A stretch of 64,000 bases of DNA from assembly GCA_963822115.1 (NCBI GenBank), contig CAWGGM010000003.1, positions 116,330-180,329 on the forward strand, read 5' to 3'. Of the stretch, positions 8,944 through 20,370 are shown piece by piece. A model generated the notes under the pieces. It searched no databases. It was not told the DNA's origin and worked only from the letters and a program-made list of their open reading frames with translations. How positions within the stretch are numbered: the stretch's first letter is position 1; each line of letters begins with the position of its first letter. Source of the DNA: CAWDXG01 sp963822115. GTDB taxonomy: Bacteria > Myxococcota_A > Polyangia > Polyangiales > Polyangiaceae. The translations under genes and the position numbers were made by a program.

Positions 8944-10173
8944 TCAGCCGTTCTGGCGACGCTGGAAGGCCGGCGTGTCCCAATCGTGATCGAGACTCGA
9001 CGGGAACGTGATGCGCTCGCGAACCGGTGGCAGCGAGGACTGCGGCTCGCGCGGGGAGGACGCCTGCAGGCTGGCCGCGGCAGCGGCGGGACGCCGCGTC
9101 GAGTAGGCCGGCATAGGCTCGCGCTGCATCTGCCGCGCGGGGGCAGCGGGACGCTCGGCGATGCGCCGCGTCTCGGCAGCGACCTCGACCGGGATTTCCT
9201 CCTCCATGTGGTCGAAACCAGTGGCGATGACGGTGACCTTCAGCGCGTCGGCCATGCCCTCGTCGATGCTGGCGCCGAAGATGATGTTGGCATCCTCGTG
9301 GGCCTGTTCCTGGATGAGCGACGCCGCTTCCTGGATCTCGCGCATCTTCATGTCCGGGCCACCGACAACGTTGATCAAGACGCCGGTCGCGCCTTCCACC
9401 GAGATGTTGTCGAGCAGCGGCGACTGCACGGCCTGCTCCGCCGCGAGGCGCGCGCGCCCCTCGCCCTTGGCGCAGCCGGTGCCCATCAACGCGCGGCCCA
9501 TGTTGGCCATCACGGTGCGCACGTCGGCGAAGTCGACGTTGACGATACCGTCGAGCGTGATGAGGTCGCTGATGCCCTTGACCGCCTGGTAGAGCACCTC
9601 GTCCGCCTTGCGGAAAGCATCGACGAACGTCAGCTCGTCGTCCGCCAGCGTCATCAGCTTCTCGTTGGGGATGGTGATGAGCGTGTCGACGTGCTCGCTC
9701 AAGAGACCGAGGCCCTGCTGCGCGCGGCGCGACCGCTGCCGGCCCTCGAAGACGAAGGGCTTGGTCACGACGCCGACCGTGAGCGCACCGGCCTCGCGGG
9801 CCAGCTGCGCGATCACCGGAGCCGCGCCCGTGCCCGTACCGCCGCCCATGCCGGCGGTGACGAACACCATGTCCGCGCCGTCGATCGCCTCCTTGAGGCG
9901 CGTCACGTCCTCCAGCGCCGCCTTGCGACCGCGCTCCGGGTCCGCGCCGGCCCCGAGGCCGCGCGTCACGCTGGCGCCGATTGGAATCTTCTCGGCCGCG
10001 GCGTTGGCGTTGAGCGCCTGCGCGTCCGTGTTCACCGTGATGAACTCCACTCCTTCCAGCCCGAAGTGGATCATCGTGTTGATGGCGTTGCCACCCGAAC
10101 CGCCCACGCCGATGACCTTGATGCGCGCCTGGTACTGCTGCGCGTCGTCGGCGAACTCGATAGAGAAACTCAT
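8944..10173 (-). CDS. ftsZ: cell division protein FtsZ
   Basis: This 409-residue tubulin-like GTPase forms the division ring. Visible are the glycine-rich GVGGSGGNA (22-30), the tubulin signature GGGTGTG (110-116), and the C-terminal conserved peptide DWDTPAFQRRQ at the very end, which binds FtsA. Between them is a Pro/Arg/Ala-rich linker of about 75 residues. The start ATG 10173 follows GGGAGGATAGG. It is the last gene of the dcw cluster, 139 bp after ftsA, so it may have additional promoters in that gap. Confidence 0.98.
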   Translation of the reverse strand: MSFSIEFADDAQQYQARIKVIGVGGSGGNAINTMIHFGLEGVEFITVNTDAQALNANAAAEKIPIGASVTRGLGAGADPERGRKAALEDVTRLKEAIDGADMVFVTAGMGGGTGTGAAPVIAQLAREAGALTVGVVTKPFVFEGRQRSRRAQQGLGLLSEHVDTLITIPNEKLMTLADDELTFVDAFRKADEVLYQAVKGISDLITLDGIVNVDFADVRTVMANMGRALMGTGCAKGEGRARLAAEQAVQSPLLDNISVEGATGVLINVVGGPDMKMREIQEAASLIQEQAHEDANIIFGASIDEGMADALKVTVIATGFDHMEEEIPVEVAAETRRIAERPAAPARQMQREPMPAYSTRRPAAAAASLQASSPREPQSSLPPVRERITFPSSLDHDWDTPAFQRRQNG

Positions 10174-10312
10174 CGTCCTATCCTCCCGGTGCGGCCTGTC
10201 ACCGCTTGCCTCCACTCGCGTCCGGGGCTGCCTCTCCCCTTGTGGACCCGACCTTCAGCTCTTGTCGTTGCCTCTTCGCAATCTCCGTTGGGTACTTCGT
10301 ATCGGGAACGGC

Positions 10313-11578
<1,266 letters not shown>

Positions 11579-11741
11579 GTGTTTCTCGTGTCAGCTGGTC
11601 GCCCGACGACCCGCTTGGGGGCCCGGCCGGAAGTCGGTCCGACGCTGCCACCAAGGCCGAAACGGGGCCAAGTTTTCACGAATGCTTCCGGGGTAGTTGC
11701 CATCCGGAGGCCCGCGGCGCCCTGAGTGCATTTTCGCTGGC

Positions 11742-12635
11742 TCATCGCATCCTCACGACGACGCGCTCGGGATGCGCCTCGTTGTCCAGAAAAACGATGT
11801 CCGGGCGCTGGCCCTTGGCGCGCAGCCTGCCGATGACCCGCGCGGCCATCAGAAGCTTCTTGCGCCAGGGACCGTGCCCCAGCTCCAACGTCACACCATC
11901 CTTGCCGACCGTCAGCACGACGCCGCCGCCCGGCATCAGGTGGATCTCCTGCGCCGGATAGGTGTGACCAAGCGGAATGCGCTCGTAGTTCTCCAGAACG
12001 TCCAGCGCAACTCCGATGCGCTGGATCGCGCCCTTCTTGTCGCGAGCCAGATCGTCGGCGGTGATTCCGGTGATGACCGGCAGGTCGAACGGGTCACCGG
12101 GGCCGACCTGCTTGAACGGCTCGCCCGTGCGCGTCAGAAGGTACAGGCTGCCGTCGATGGACGCGATCGCCCGCGCGTCGCGCTCCGTCAGCTCCACGCG
12201 CAGCGTGCCGGGCAGCTGCCGCGTGATCTTGACCTCCTTGACCCAGGGATCGGACAGAAGCCTGTGCTCGGCCTTGGCGGTATCCAGCGCGAAGATGTTC
12301 TGTCCCACGCGGATGCCGGCCAGCTTCTCGATCTGCTGTTGTCCCAGACGCCGGCCACCGCGGATATCGAGGCTCTTGATGGCGAAGCGCGGCGTGCTGA
12401 GCGCGTAGCGGTGCGCGCCCCACGCCACCGCGACCGACGCCGCGACGACGATCAGCACGCCCGAGGCCAGCTTGAGCGCCGACCACAGCGACGACAGCAC
12501 CCGGCCGCGCGGCGTGGGCGGCGTGCTCTCCGCCCGCCTCGATTTCGAACGCACCGGCCCCGGCTTGGGGCTCTCGCCCTCGACGTATGCGTCCTCGGCC
12601 GGCGCCTCCACCACCCTTGCCTGCGTGCGGCTCAC
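11742..12635 (-). CDS. ftsQ: cell division protein FtsQ
   Basis: This 297-residue protein has a charged cytoplasmic N-terminus, one transmembrane helix (about residues 48-70), a POTRA domain beginning RFAIKSLDIRGGRRL and a beta domain, as in FtsQ/DivIB, the bitopic divisome linker. GTG 12635 overlaps the murC stop by 4 nt (GTGA). In many relatives murB and ddl lie between murC and ftsQ; here ftsQ directly abuts murC. Confidence 0.93.
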   Translation of the reverse strand: MSRTQARVVEAPAEDAYVEGESPKPGPVRSKSRRAESTPPTPRGRVLSSLWSALKLASGVLIVVAASVAVAWGAHRYALSTPRFAIKSLDIRGGRRLGQQQIEKLAGIRVGQNIFALDTAKAEHRLLSDPWVKEVKITRQLPGTLRVELTERDARAIASIDGSLYLLTRTGEPFKQVGPGDPFDLPVITGITADDLARDKKGAIQRIGVALDVLENYERIPLGHTYPAQEIHLMPGGGVVLTVGKDGVTLELGHGPWRKKLLMAARVIGRLRAKGQRPDIVFLDNEAHPERVVVRMR

Positions 12636-14032
12636 GGCTGTGCTCCCTTTTCGCCCGCCCGGGCAGTGATGTTCGCCGACACGTCGGCGAGCACCTTGTT
12701 GATGTCGCCGGCCCCGAGCGCGATGACGACGTCGCCCGGTCGCGCCTCGCTGGCGAGCTGTCCAGCGACGTCGGCGCGGTCGGAGACGTAGCGCACCGCG
12801 TGGTGGCCGTGGTCGCCGATCGCCTGTGCCAGCCGCTCCGCCGTCACTCCCGGGATGGGCTTTTCGCCCGCGGGATAGATGTCCGTGACCAGCAGCAGGT
12901 CCGCCTTGTTGAACGCGCGCGTGAAGTCGTCGAACAGGTGCTGCGTGCGCGAGTAGCGGTGCGGCTGGAAGGCGACCAGCACGCGCTGGTCGTAGGCGCG
13001 CCGCGCCGCTTCCAGCGTGGCCACGATCTCGGCGGGGTGATGGCCGTAGTCGTCGACGAGCGTGACGCCTTCCACCTCGCCGACCACCGAGAAGCGCCGC
13101 GCAACGCCGTGGAACGTCGCCAGCGCCTCCTTGATCACGTCGAGCGGCACCTCGAGCTCGTCGGCGATGGCGATCGCCGCCAGCGTGTTGAGCACGTTGT
13201 GCTGGCCCGGCATGCGCACGCTGAACTCGCCGAGCGGCTCGCTGTGCTTGTAGGCGACGAAGCTGGTCAGCGTGCCGCGGAAGTTGATGGCGCGCGCCGA
13301 GTAGTCCGCCTGCGGCGACACACCGTAGGTCACGTGCCGGCGCCGGATGCGCGGCAACAGCTCCTGCACCGCGGGGTGATCGAGACACAGCACCGCCAGG
13401 CCGTAGAACGGCACCTTCTCGGCGAACTCGACGAACGCTTCCTTGATGGCGTCGTGGCTGCCGTAGAAGTCCAGGTGCTCGGGGTCGATGTTGGTGATGG
13501 CAGCGATGGTGGGAGTGAGCCGCAGGAACGAGCCGTCGCTCTCGTCGGCTTCAGCCACGAGGAGGTCCCCCGCGCCGAGCCGCGCGTTGGAGCCCAGCGC
13601 TGCCATGCGGCCGCCGACCACGACGGTCGGGTCGAAGCCCGCCGCGCGCAGCACCGTGGCGACCAGCGAGGTCGTCGTGGTCTTGCCGTGCGAGCCGGCG
13701 ATCGCGATGCCGTATTTCACGCGCATCAGCTCGGCCAGCATTTCCGCACGCGAGATCACCGGCGTGCCGAGCGCGCGGGCTTCGGCGATCTCCGGGTTTT
13801 CCTCGTTGATCGCGCTCGAGTAGACGACCACGTCCGCGCCGTGCACGTTGGCGGCACGGTGACCCAGGTCGACGCGCACGCCGAGCCGGGCCAGCCGGCG
13901 CGTCGTCTCGCCTTCGCGCAGGTCGGACCCGGACACGTCGAACTCCAGCGTGCGGAGGATCTCCGCCAGGCCGCTCATGCCGATGCCGCCGACGCCGATG
14001 AAGTGCACGTGCCGGACGCGTCCGCGGAACAT
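12632..14032 (-). CDS. murC: UDP-N-acetylmuramate--L-alanine ligase MurC
   Basis: This 466-residue Mur ligase adds L-Ala to UDP-MurNAc in the cytosol. The N-terminal Rossmann domain shows FIGVGGIGMSG (11-21), the ATP-binding loop AGSHGKTTT is at 112-120, and the C-domain has DDYGHHPAEI and FQPHRYSR, both typical of MurC. Full family length. Its ATG overlaps the murG stop by one base. Confidence 0.98.
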   Translation of the reverse strand: MFRGRVRHVHFIGVGGIGMSGLAEILRTLEFDVSGSDLREGETTRRLARLGVRVDLGHRAANVHGADVVVYSSAINEENPEIAEARALGTPVISRAEMLAELMRVKYGIAIAGSHGKTTTTSLVATVLRAAGFDPTVVVGGRMAALGSNARLGAGDLLVAEADESDGSFLRLTPTIAAITNIDPEHLDFYGSHDAIKEAFVEFAEKVPFYGLAVLCLDHPAVQELLPRIRRRHVTYGVSPQADYSARAINFRGTLTSFVAYKHSEPLGEFSVRMPGQHNVLNTLAAIAIADELEVPLDVIKEALATFHGVARRFSVVGEVEGVTLVDDYGHHPAEIVATLEAARRAYDQRVLVAFQPHRYSRTQHLFDDFTRAFNKADLLLVTDIYPAGEKPIPGVTAERLAQAIGDHGHHAVRYVSDRADVAGQLASEARPGDVVIALGAGDINKVLADVSANITARAGEKGAQP

Positions 14033-15183
14033 CAGGCCACCCCCTGCATGGAAAGCGTGCCCGCACCATCTGGAGCGGCGTCGGCGCCGTCACTGTGCCG
14101 CACCTCCGTCGCCAGGCCGGCCAGCACCAGCAGGTCACGGGCGATCGCGGTCGCTGCGTGCGGGCGCCCGAACGCGCGTGCCGCCTCCGCCATCTGCTCG
14201 AGACTGCCCTCGGCGGATGCCAGCCGATCGATCTCGCTTGCGAGCCGCTCTGGCGTCGCGGCTCTGGCCTCGACACACACCGCGGCACCGGCACGCGCCA
14301 GCGACTCGGCGTTCTTGAGCTGGTGATCGCCGGCCGCGTACGGATACGGCACCAACACGCTCGGTCGACCCACGGCGCAGATCTCGCTGACTGCACTGGC
14401 GCCGGAACGGCCGACAACCAGATCGGCCGCTGCGATGGCCGAGGGCATGTCGTCGATGAACGGCACTACCGCCGCCAGCTCGCTGGCGCCGAGCGAAGCG
14501 TACAGCTCTTCGACCGCAGATCCGTGCTTCGGGCCGCACTGGTGCACGACGCGCACCGGCGTGGCGGCTTTCGCGAGCGCGTGCGGCACGGCTTCGTTCA
14601 GGCTCTTGGCGCCCTGGCTGCCGCCCAGCACCAGCACCCGCAGCGTCCCCGCTCGCCGCGAGTAGGGGCGCGACTCGAAGCCGCCGCGGATCGGCACGCC
14701 GGAACGCAGCACACTGCCTTTCTTGAAGTAGCGCTCCGGCTCCTCGAACGCCGTGTACGCCCGCTGCACGAACGGCGCGACCAGCCGATTCGCCAGACCG
14801 ATGACCGCGTTCGGCTCCATCAGAGCCAGCGGCACGCCGGAGAGCCGCGCGGCAAGTGACACCGGGCCCGCGGCATAGCCGCCGATCGAGAACACCGCCG
14901 CTGGCCCATAGCGCTTGACCAGCGCGCGGCCCTGGCCGACCAGGGCCGCAGCGCGTCCCATGCCCTTGAGCGCGCCCGACACGCCTCCGCCGCGGATCGG
15001 CAGCACGTCCATCAGCTCGAGCTGGTAGCCGCGCTCGGGCACCACGCGCTTCTCGAGCCCGCGCGACGTGCCCACGAACACCAGCGACAGCTCCGGCGCG
15101 ATAGCGGACAGCGCGTCGGCGACGGCGATCATCGGAAATACGTGACCGCCGGTTCCGCCGCCTGCGAAGAGCAGCGTCGTCAT
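14032..15183 (-). CDS. murG: undecaprenyldiphospho-muramoylpentapeptide beta-N-acetylglucosaminyltransferase MurG
   Basis: This 383-residue GT28-family enzyme converts lipid I to lipid II at the inner face of the cytoplasmic membrane. The N-terminal GGGTGGHVFP (8-17) and SIGGYAAGP loops, the GGSQGA loop and the C-terminal GRSGASAVSE donor-binding motif are all present. ATG 15183 overlaps the ftsW stop by 4 nt (ATGA). A Ser/Asp/Ala-rich tail extends past the usual end. Confidence 0.97.
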   Translation of the reverse strand: MTTLLFAGGGTGGHVFPMIAVADALSAIAPELSLVFVGTSRGLEKRVVPERGYQLELMDVLPIRGGGVSGALKGMGRAAALVGQGRALVKRYGPAAVFSIGGYAAGPVSLAARLSGVPLALMEPNAVIGLANRLVAPFVQRAYTAFEEPERYFKKGSVLRSGVPIRGGFESRPYSRRAGTLRVLVLGGSQGAKSLNEAVPHALAKAATPVRVVHQCGPKHGSAVEELYASLGASELAAVVPFIDDMPSAIAAADLVVGRSGASAVSEICAVGRPSVLVPYPYAAGDHQLKNAESLARAGAAVCVEARAATPERLASEIDRLASAEGSLEQMAEAARAFGRPHAATAIARDLLVLAGLATEVRHSDGADAAPDGAGTLSMQGVA

Positions 15184-16475
15184 GCGCCCTCCCCCGCCGG
15201 CGTGATGCCGGGCTGCTTCACGCGACGCTTCTTCGGCTTGGCCTTGGCCTTGCTCTTCTGCTTCTTTTCCGGAGCAAAGTCCGCTTCGCTGACCAGCATG
15301 GCGCTGGCCTCGGGCTCCGGCCCCGCGCTGCCGGCGACGCGCGCATTCGCGGTCCCGGGCCGGTTGCGCGACACGTTGAGCAGGATGCCCATCGCGGCGC
15401 AGCTCACCAGGAGCGACGAACCGCCGTAGCTGATGAACGGCAGGGTCAGGCCCTTCGTCGGCAGCATGGCCATGGCGACGGCCATGTTGATCAGCGCTTC
15501 GACGCCGAACAGGATCGAGATGCCGAACGCGATGTAGGAGCCGTAGTCGTCCTTGGCCGCCAGCGCAGTGCGCACGCCGCGCGCGACGATCACCAGGAAC
15601 ACCGTGCACAGCAGCAGGATGCCGATGAAGCCGAGCTCCTCGCCGATGATGGCCGAGATGAAATCGGTGTGCGCCTCCGGCAGGTAGAGCACCTGCAGGC
15701 CCTTGCCGAGCCCGAGCCCGGTGATGCGCCCCGAGCCGAAGCTCATCACCGACTGGAACGGCTGGTACGCCAGATCCTGCCGGTGCTGGTTCATGTGGAA
15801 CCAGGCCAGCATGCGCTCCCAGCGGTAGGTCTTGAAGCGCACCAGCCACGCCGCCCCCACGGCGCCCACCATGCCCACGCCGAGCAGGTAGCCGAGGCGC
15901 GCGCCGGCGACGAACAACAGCGTGAACGTGAGGAACAGCAGCACGACAGCGCTACCGAAGTCGGGCTGCTTGAGACAGAGCAGCATCAGCGCGCCGACCA
16001 TGATCAGGTGCGGCAGCATGCCGATGGAGAAGCTCTTGACCTTCTCCTTCTTCTTCTCCAGCGAATACGCCAGCCACAGGATCAGCGCGAGCTTGGCCAT
16101 CTCCGACGGCTGCACGTTGATCGGGCCGAGCCTGAGCCAGCGCGCGGCGCCGCCGCCCGAGTGTCCGAAGCCCACGACGCTGAGCAGCATCAACCCCGAC
16201 ACGGCGATCAGCGCCGGATAGGTCAGCAGCTTGAGCTTGTGGTAGTCGAAGCGCGACAGGAAGAAGATCAGGGTCAGGCCCATCCCCGCGTAGATGGCCT
16301 GGCGCTTGAGGAAGTACTGCGGGTCGTGGAAGACGGTCGTCGCCTCGATGACGCTGGCGCTGTAGACCATCACGACACCGAATCCGATCAGACCGATCAC
16401 GACGGCGGCGAGCACCACGTCCACCGGACCGGTGCGCGGTCCAGGCGCCGTCAGCGAGTTCCACAGCTTCTTCAC
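15180..16475 (-). CDS. ftsW: peptidoglycan glycosyltransferase FtsW (SEDS family)
   Basis: This 431-residue multi-pass protein polymerises septal glycan strands. About ten hydrophobic spans are visible; characteristic stretches are MVYSAS, a SEDS loop QSVMSFGSGRITGLGLG, EAHTDFISAIIGEELG and the final LPFISYGGSS. GTG 16475 overlaps the murD stop by 4 nt and gives a normal N-terminus; the upstream in-frame extension is antisense-like and lacks similarity. The C-terminus carries a Lys-rich tail (KKQKSKAKAKPKKRR). Confidence 0.96.
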   Translation of the reverse strand: MKKLWNSLTAPGPRTGPVDVVLAAVVIGLIGFGVVMVYSASVIEATTVFHDPQYFLKRQAIYAGMGLTLIFFLSRFDYHKLKLLTYPALIAVSGLMLLSVVGFGHSGGGAARWLRLGPINVQPSEMAKLALILWLAYSLEKKKEKVKSFSIGMLPHLIMVGALMLLCLKQPDFGSAVVLLFLTFTLLFVAGARLGYLLGVGMVGAVGAAWLVRFKTYRWERMLAWFHMNQHRQDLAYQPFQSVMSFGSGRITGLGLGKGLQVLYLPEAHTDFISAIIGEELGFIGILLLCTVFLVIVARGVRTALAAKDDYGSYIAFGISILFGVEALINMAVAMAMLPTKGLTLPFISYGGSSLLVSCAAMGILLNVSRNRPGTANARVAGSAGPEPEASAMLVSEADFAPEKKQKSKAKAKPKKRRVKQPGITPAGEGA

Positions 16476-17812
16476 CGCGCCTCCGTGCGCCGCGGCCGCG
16501 CGGCGAGGTTCTCGACTGCTTCCACGAAACGATCGCCCCGTTCGGCGTAGTTCTCGAACATGTCGAAGCTCGAGCATGCAGGGCTGAGCAGGACAGCGTC
16601 GCCCGGACGCGCCAGGCGATAGGCGCGCTCGACGGCGTCGGACATCGACTGGGCGCGCTCGACAGGCACCCGCTCACCGACCGCGGCGGCGATGCGCTCG
16701 GCGGCCTCGCCGATCACGACCAGCGCGCGACCCTTGTGCTCGAGCGCAGCCACGAGCGGCTCGTAGGACCCGAGCTTGTCGCGGCCGCCGGCAATCAATA
16801 CGCCGCGGGGCTCGGTGAGACCCGATAGCGCCGTCACCGCGGCACCGACGTTGGTGCCCTTGGAGTCGTCGTAGAAGGTGATGCCGTCGACCACGCCGGC
16901 CAGGGCCATGCGATGGGGCAGCGCGCGGAAACGCGCCAGGCCGTCGGCGACCGCCTGGCGCGACACGCCGAACTCGCGCGCGGCGGCGACCGCTGCCGCG
17001 GCGTTGTCGAGATTGTGGCGGCCGTGCAGATCGCTGCCTTCCAGCGAGAAGCGCTCGCCGCCGGCGTGCTCGACCACCTCGCGACCGTCCACCGCGTAGT
17101 CCCCACCTTCTCCGAAAGTCACCACGCGGCCGCGCCCGCGCGCGGCCTGCTGCGCACACAGCCGGTCGCCCGCCGGGATCACAGCGATGTCGTCCGGGGT
17201 CTGGTTGACGAAGGCGTTGCCCTTGGCACGCGCATACGCCGCCAGATCCGGATAGCGATCGAGGTGGTCCTCGCTGATGTTGAGCAACAGCGACACGCGC
17301 GGCCGCAGCGTCGGCGCGCGCTCAAGCTGGAAGCTCGACGCCTCGACGACCAGCGCCTCCCAGTCGCCGTCCACCGCCTCCGACAGCGGCGTGCCGAGGT
17401 TGCCGCCGACAAAGGTGCGCGCGCCACCGGCCGCAACCAGATGGCCGAGCAGCGTGGTGGTCGTGCTCTTGCCGTTCGTGCCACCCACCAATGCGAGGGG
17501 TGCGTCCAGAAAGCGCCAGGCCAGCTCGAGCTCACCGATAACCTGCGCGCCCGCCGCCTCGGCCGCTTCCAGCCTGGGGAAGGGCGGCACGCCGGGCGAA
17601 ACCACGATCAGATCGGCCTGCGCGAAGTCCACACCGTCGTAACCGCCGGCAACGACCTCGGCATCGAGCTCACGCGCGCCGGCAGCGAGTCGCTCGAGCG
17701 GCGCGGCATCGGCCGCTACCACGCGGGCGCCGCGCGCAGCACACAGCCGCGCGGCGGCAATGCCGCTCCGGCCGAGCCCCACCACGATGACCTGTCTTCC
17801 CTCGAGCTGCAT
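16472..17812 (-). CDS. murD: UDP-N-acetylmuramoyl-L-alanine--D-glutamate ligase MurD
   Basis: This 446-residue ligase adds D-glutamate. The N-terminal VVGLGRSG (10-17), the ATP loop GGTNGKSTT (110-118), NISEDHLDR and the C-domain LIAGGRDK and LLSPACSSFDMF motifs are all seen, matching MurD. It starts at ATG 17812, 3 bp after the mraY stop, so the operon continues without a gap. Confidence 0.97.
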   Translation of the reverse strand: MQLEGRQVIVVGLGRSGIAAARLCAARGARVVAADAAPLERLAAGARELDAEVVAGGYDGVDFAQADLIVVSPGVPPFPRLEAAEAAGAQVIGELELAWRFLDAPLALVGGTNGKSTTTTLLGHLVAAGGARTFVGGNLGTPLSEAVDGDWEALVVEASSFQLERAPTLRPRVSLLLNISEDHLDRYPDLAAYARAKGNAFVNQTPDDIAVIPAGDRLCAQQAARGRGRVVTFGEGGDYAVDGREVVEHAGGERFSLEGSDLHGRHNLDNAAAAVAAAREFGVSRQAVADGLARFRALPHRMALAGVVDGITFYDDSKGTNVGAAVTALSGLTEPRGVLIAGGRDKLGSYEPLVAALEHKGRALVVIGEAAERIAAAVGERVPVERAQSMSDAVERAYRLARPGDAVLLSPACSSFDMFENYAERGDRFVEAVENLAARPRRTEAR

Positions 17813-17815
17813 CGG

Positions 17816-18946
17816 CTACCTCAGCTTGAGAGAGGACAGGGCCACCAGGGCCAACAGGATGGAGATGATCCAGAAGCGCACGATGATGCGCGGCTCGGGC
17901 CAGCCCTTCTGCTCGAAGTGATGGTGGATCGGCGCCATCAGGAACACGCGCCGCCCGAACAGCTTGAAGCTCACCACCTGCGTGATGACGCTGACCGCTT
18001 CCAGGAAGAAGATGCCGCCGATCAGGATGCTCAGAAGCTCGTTCTTGGTCAGAACGGCCATCATGCCGAGCCCGCCGCCGAGCGACAGCGAACCGACGTC
18101 CCCCATGAACACTTGAGCGGGATAGGTGTTGTACCAGAGGAAGCCCACGCCGGCGCCGATCACAGCCGCACCGAACACCGCCAGATCGCTCATCTCGAGG
18201 ATGCCGGGGATGTCGAGGTACTGCGCCATCGGGCGGCCGAACAGGATCAGGCCGGCGATGTACGCCCACACCATGTACGTCCCGGCGTTGATCATCACCG
18301 GGCCAATGGCGAGGCCGTCGAGACCGTCGGTGAGATTGACCGCGTTGCTCGTGCCCACCACCACGAACAGCGCAAACACGATGTACAGCCACAGCGGCAG
18401 CGAGACCGGGTGCTTGTGGAAGGCCACGAACGGAATCGACAGCCGCGTCCGGATCGCGATCCAGTCGGCAGGCATCTTGTTCGTGTCGAGAAAGACATAG
18501 CCAATGGCCGCGCCGCCGATCAGGAACTGCCCGAGCAGCTTGTAGCGCCCGGGCAGACCCTTGCTGCTCTTGCCCGTGATCTTGAGCCGGTCGTCGATGA
18601 AGCCGATGGCGCCGTAGCCGGCGGTCACCGCGGTCGTGGCCAGCACGAACACGTTCTTCACGTCCGCCCACAGCACGGTCGGCACCAGCACCGCCAGCAG
18701 GATCAGCGCGCCGCCCATGGTCGGCGTACCGGCCTTGGCCTGGTGCGACTCCGGGCCTTCCTCGCGGATGATCTGGCTGATCTGCTTGCCGCGCAGTTTC
18801 TTGATGAACCACGGCGCCAGCACGAAACACATCACCATCGCGGTGATCGTCGACATGATCGCGCGGAACGGCGTGTAGCGCAGCACGTTGAGCGCGCTCG
18901 CCCAGCCGAAGCGCTGGCTCAACGGGTAGAGCAGCTCGTAGATCAC
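17816..18946 (-). CDS. mraY: phospho-N-acetylmuramoyl-pentapeptide transferase MraY
   Basis: This 376-residue membrane enzyme forms lipid I. It has about ten hydrophobic spans and the family signatures KAGTPTMGG, NAVNLTDGLDGLA, the FMGDVGSLSLGG active-site loop and the C-terminal HHHFE cluster. GTG 18946 overlaps murF by 4 nt. Length agrees with the family. Confidence 0.98.
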   Translation of the reverse strand: MIYELLYPLSQRFGWASALNVLRYTPFRAIMSTITAMVMCFVLAPWFIKKLRGKQISQIIREEGPESHQAKAGTPTMGGALILLAVLVPTVLWADVKNVFVLATTAVTAGYGAIGFIDDRLKITGKSSKGLPGRYKLLGQFLIGGAAIGYVFLDTNKMPADWIAIRTRLSIPFVAFHKHPVSLPLWLYIVFALFVVVGTSNAVNLTDGLDGLAIGPVMINAGTYMVWAYIAGLILFGRPMAQYLDIPGILEMSDLAVFGAAVIGAGVGFLWYNTYPAQVFMGDVGSLSLGGGLGMMAVLTKNELLSILIGGIFFLEAVSVITQVVSFKLFGRRVFLMAPIHHHFEQKGWPEPRIIVRFWIISILLALVALSSLKLR

Positions 18947-20370
18947 GCTGCCCTTCCCTTGGCCTGGACCAGACCCTCGACGATGCGCTCGGCGCGCACG
19001 CCACGCGATGCCTTCACCAGCACCACGTCACCGGCGCGGACCCGCTCGAGGACCGCCGGGAGAGCCAGCGCGGCGTCCGGAGCGAAGACCGCATCGAGCC
19101 CCGCTTCGCGCGCCGGCGGCAGCATCAGCTCGGCATCGCCCCCGACCAGCACCCACGCGGCAGCGCCGCTACCCGCGAGCTCGCGACCGAGCTGGGCGTG
19201 CTCGCGCGGCGACGCGTCTCCAAGCTCGCGCATCTCGCCGATCACCAGCACCAGCCGCGCGCCGCGCGCCTCGGCGATCTCGCGCGCGGCGTCGACCGAG
19301 CTCTTCACGCTCGCAGGGTTGGCGTTGTAGCTGTCGTCGAGCACCACCGTGCCGTCGCCGAGGGTCAGAGGGCTGAGCCGCCCCGGCTCGCCCGCATCGC
19401 CGAGCGCGGCCGCAACGCGCGCCGCATCGACAGGCTCGCCGACGACGCGGTCGGCCACGGCCAGCGCGGCGAGCGCGGCGAGCGCGCCGGGCAGCCCGCA
19501 CAGGCCGATATCCATCCCGACATCACCCGAAGGACGACGGATCGAAAGCTCTGCACCGGAAAGCCCATGCGGCACGCGCGACAAGAGCCGGTAGTCGGCG
19601 CGCGCGGAGGCGCCGTAGCCGATCTTCAGTTCCGCCGGGCTGTGTTCGAGCTGCCGCCGCACGTGCTCGTCATCGACGTTGCCGATAGCCGTGCTGCCGC
19701 GCCCGAGCGCCGACAGCAGCGCGCCCTCCTCGGCTTCCACGGCATCCAGATCGCCGATGCCCTCGGCGTGCTCGAGCGCGATCAGCGTCAGCAGCGCCAC
19801 GTCGGGCTCCGCCACCGCAGCGAGCTTTTCCACCTCGCCGCGCTGGTTCGTGCCGATTTCCACGACGGCCGCGCGATGCTCCGGACCCAGGCCGAACAGC
19901 ACCATCGGCACACCGACCTGGTTGTTCAGATTGCCACGGCGGGCATGCACCGCGCCGGGCATCAAGGCCTCGAGCGCGGCAGCTACCGCGCTCTTGGTCG
20001 TCGTCTTGCCTGCCGAGCCGCCGATCGCGACCAGCGTCCCGCCCCAGCGATGGCGGTGCAGCCGCGCGAGCGCGCCCAATGCTTCCAGCGTCGACGCTAC
20101 CCGCACCAGCGTCACCTCGTCCGGAACCTGGACCTCGCGTGAGACCAGCAACGCCGCCGCACCCGCGCCCGCCGCCTGCGCCGCGTAATCGTGCCCGTCG
20201 AAGCTCTCGCCCTCAAGCGCGACAAACAGCTTGCCGGCCACATTCCCCCTCGAATCGGTGGTCACCCCGCGCACAGCGCGCGCCGCGCCGGCCAGCACCT
20301 CGCCGCCCGTCGCGTGCGCGATCTCGGCCAGCGAGAAGGCGGCGTTGTTGTCGGGGATCGGCGTCGCCAT
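18943..20370 (-). CDS. murF: UDP-N-acetylmuramoyl-tripeptide--D-alanyl-D-alanine ligase MurF
   Basis: This 475-residue ligase adds D-Ala-D-Ala. It has GVTTDSR near residue 47 in the N-domain, the ATP loop as GGSAGKTTTK, IGTNQRGEVEKL, and DDSYNANPAS in the C-domain, as in MurF. The P-loop has Ala where most relatives have Asn (GSNGKTTTK), which is a small oddity and not obviously inactivating. It overlaps murE by one base. Confidence 0.96.
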   Translation of the reverse strand: MATPIPDNNAAFSLAEIAHATGGEVLAGAARAVRGVTTDSRGNVAGKLFVALEGESFDGHDYAAQAAGAGAAALLVSREVQVPDEVTLVRVASTLEALGALARLHRHRWGGTLVAIGGSAGKTTTKSAVAAALEALMPGAVHARRGNLNNQVGVPMVLFGLGPEHRAAVVEIGTNQRGEVEKLAAVAEPDVALLTLIALEHAEGIGDLDAVEAEEGALLSALGRGSTAIGNVDDEHVRRQLEHSPAELKIGYGASARADYRLLSRVPHGLSGAELSIRRPSGDVGMDIGLCGLPGALAALAALAVADRVVGEPVDAARVAAALGDAGEPGRLSPLTLGDGTVVLDDSYNANPASVKSSVDAAREIAEARGARLVLVIGEMRELGDASPREHAQLGRELAGSGAAAWVLVGGDAELMLPPAREAGLDAVFAPDAALALPAVLERVRAGDVVLVKASRGVRAERIVEGLVQAKGRAA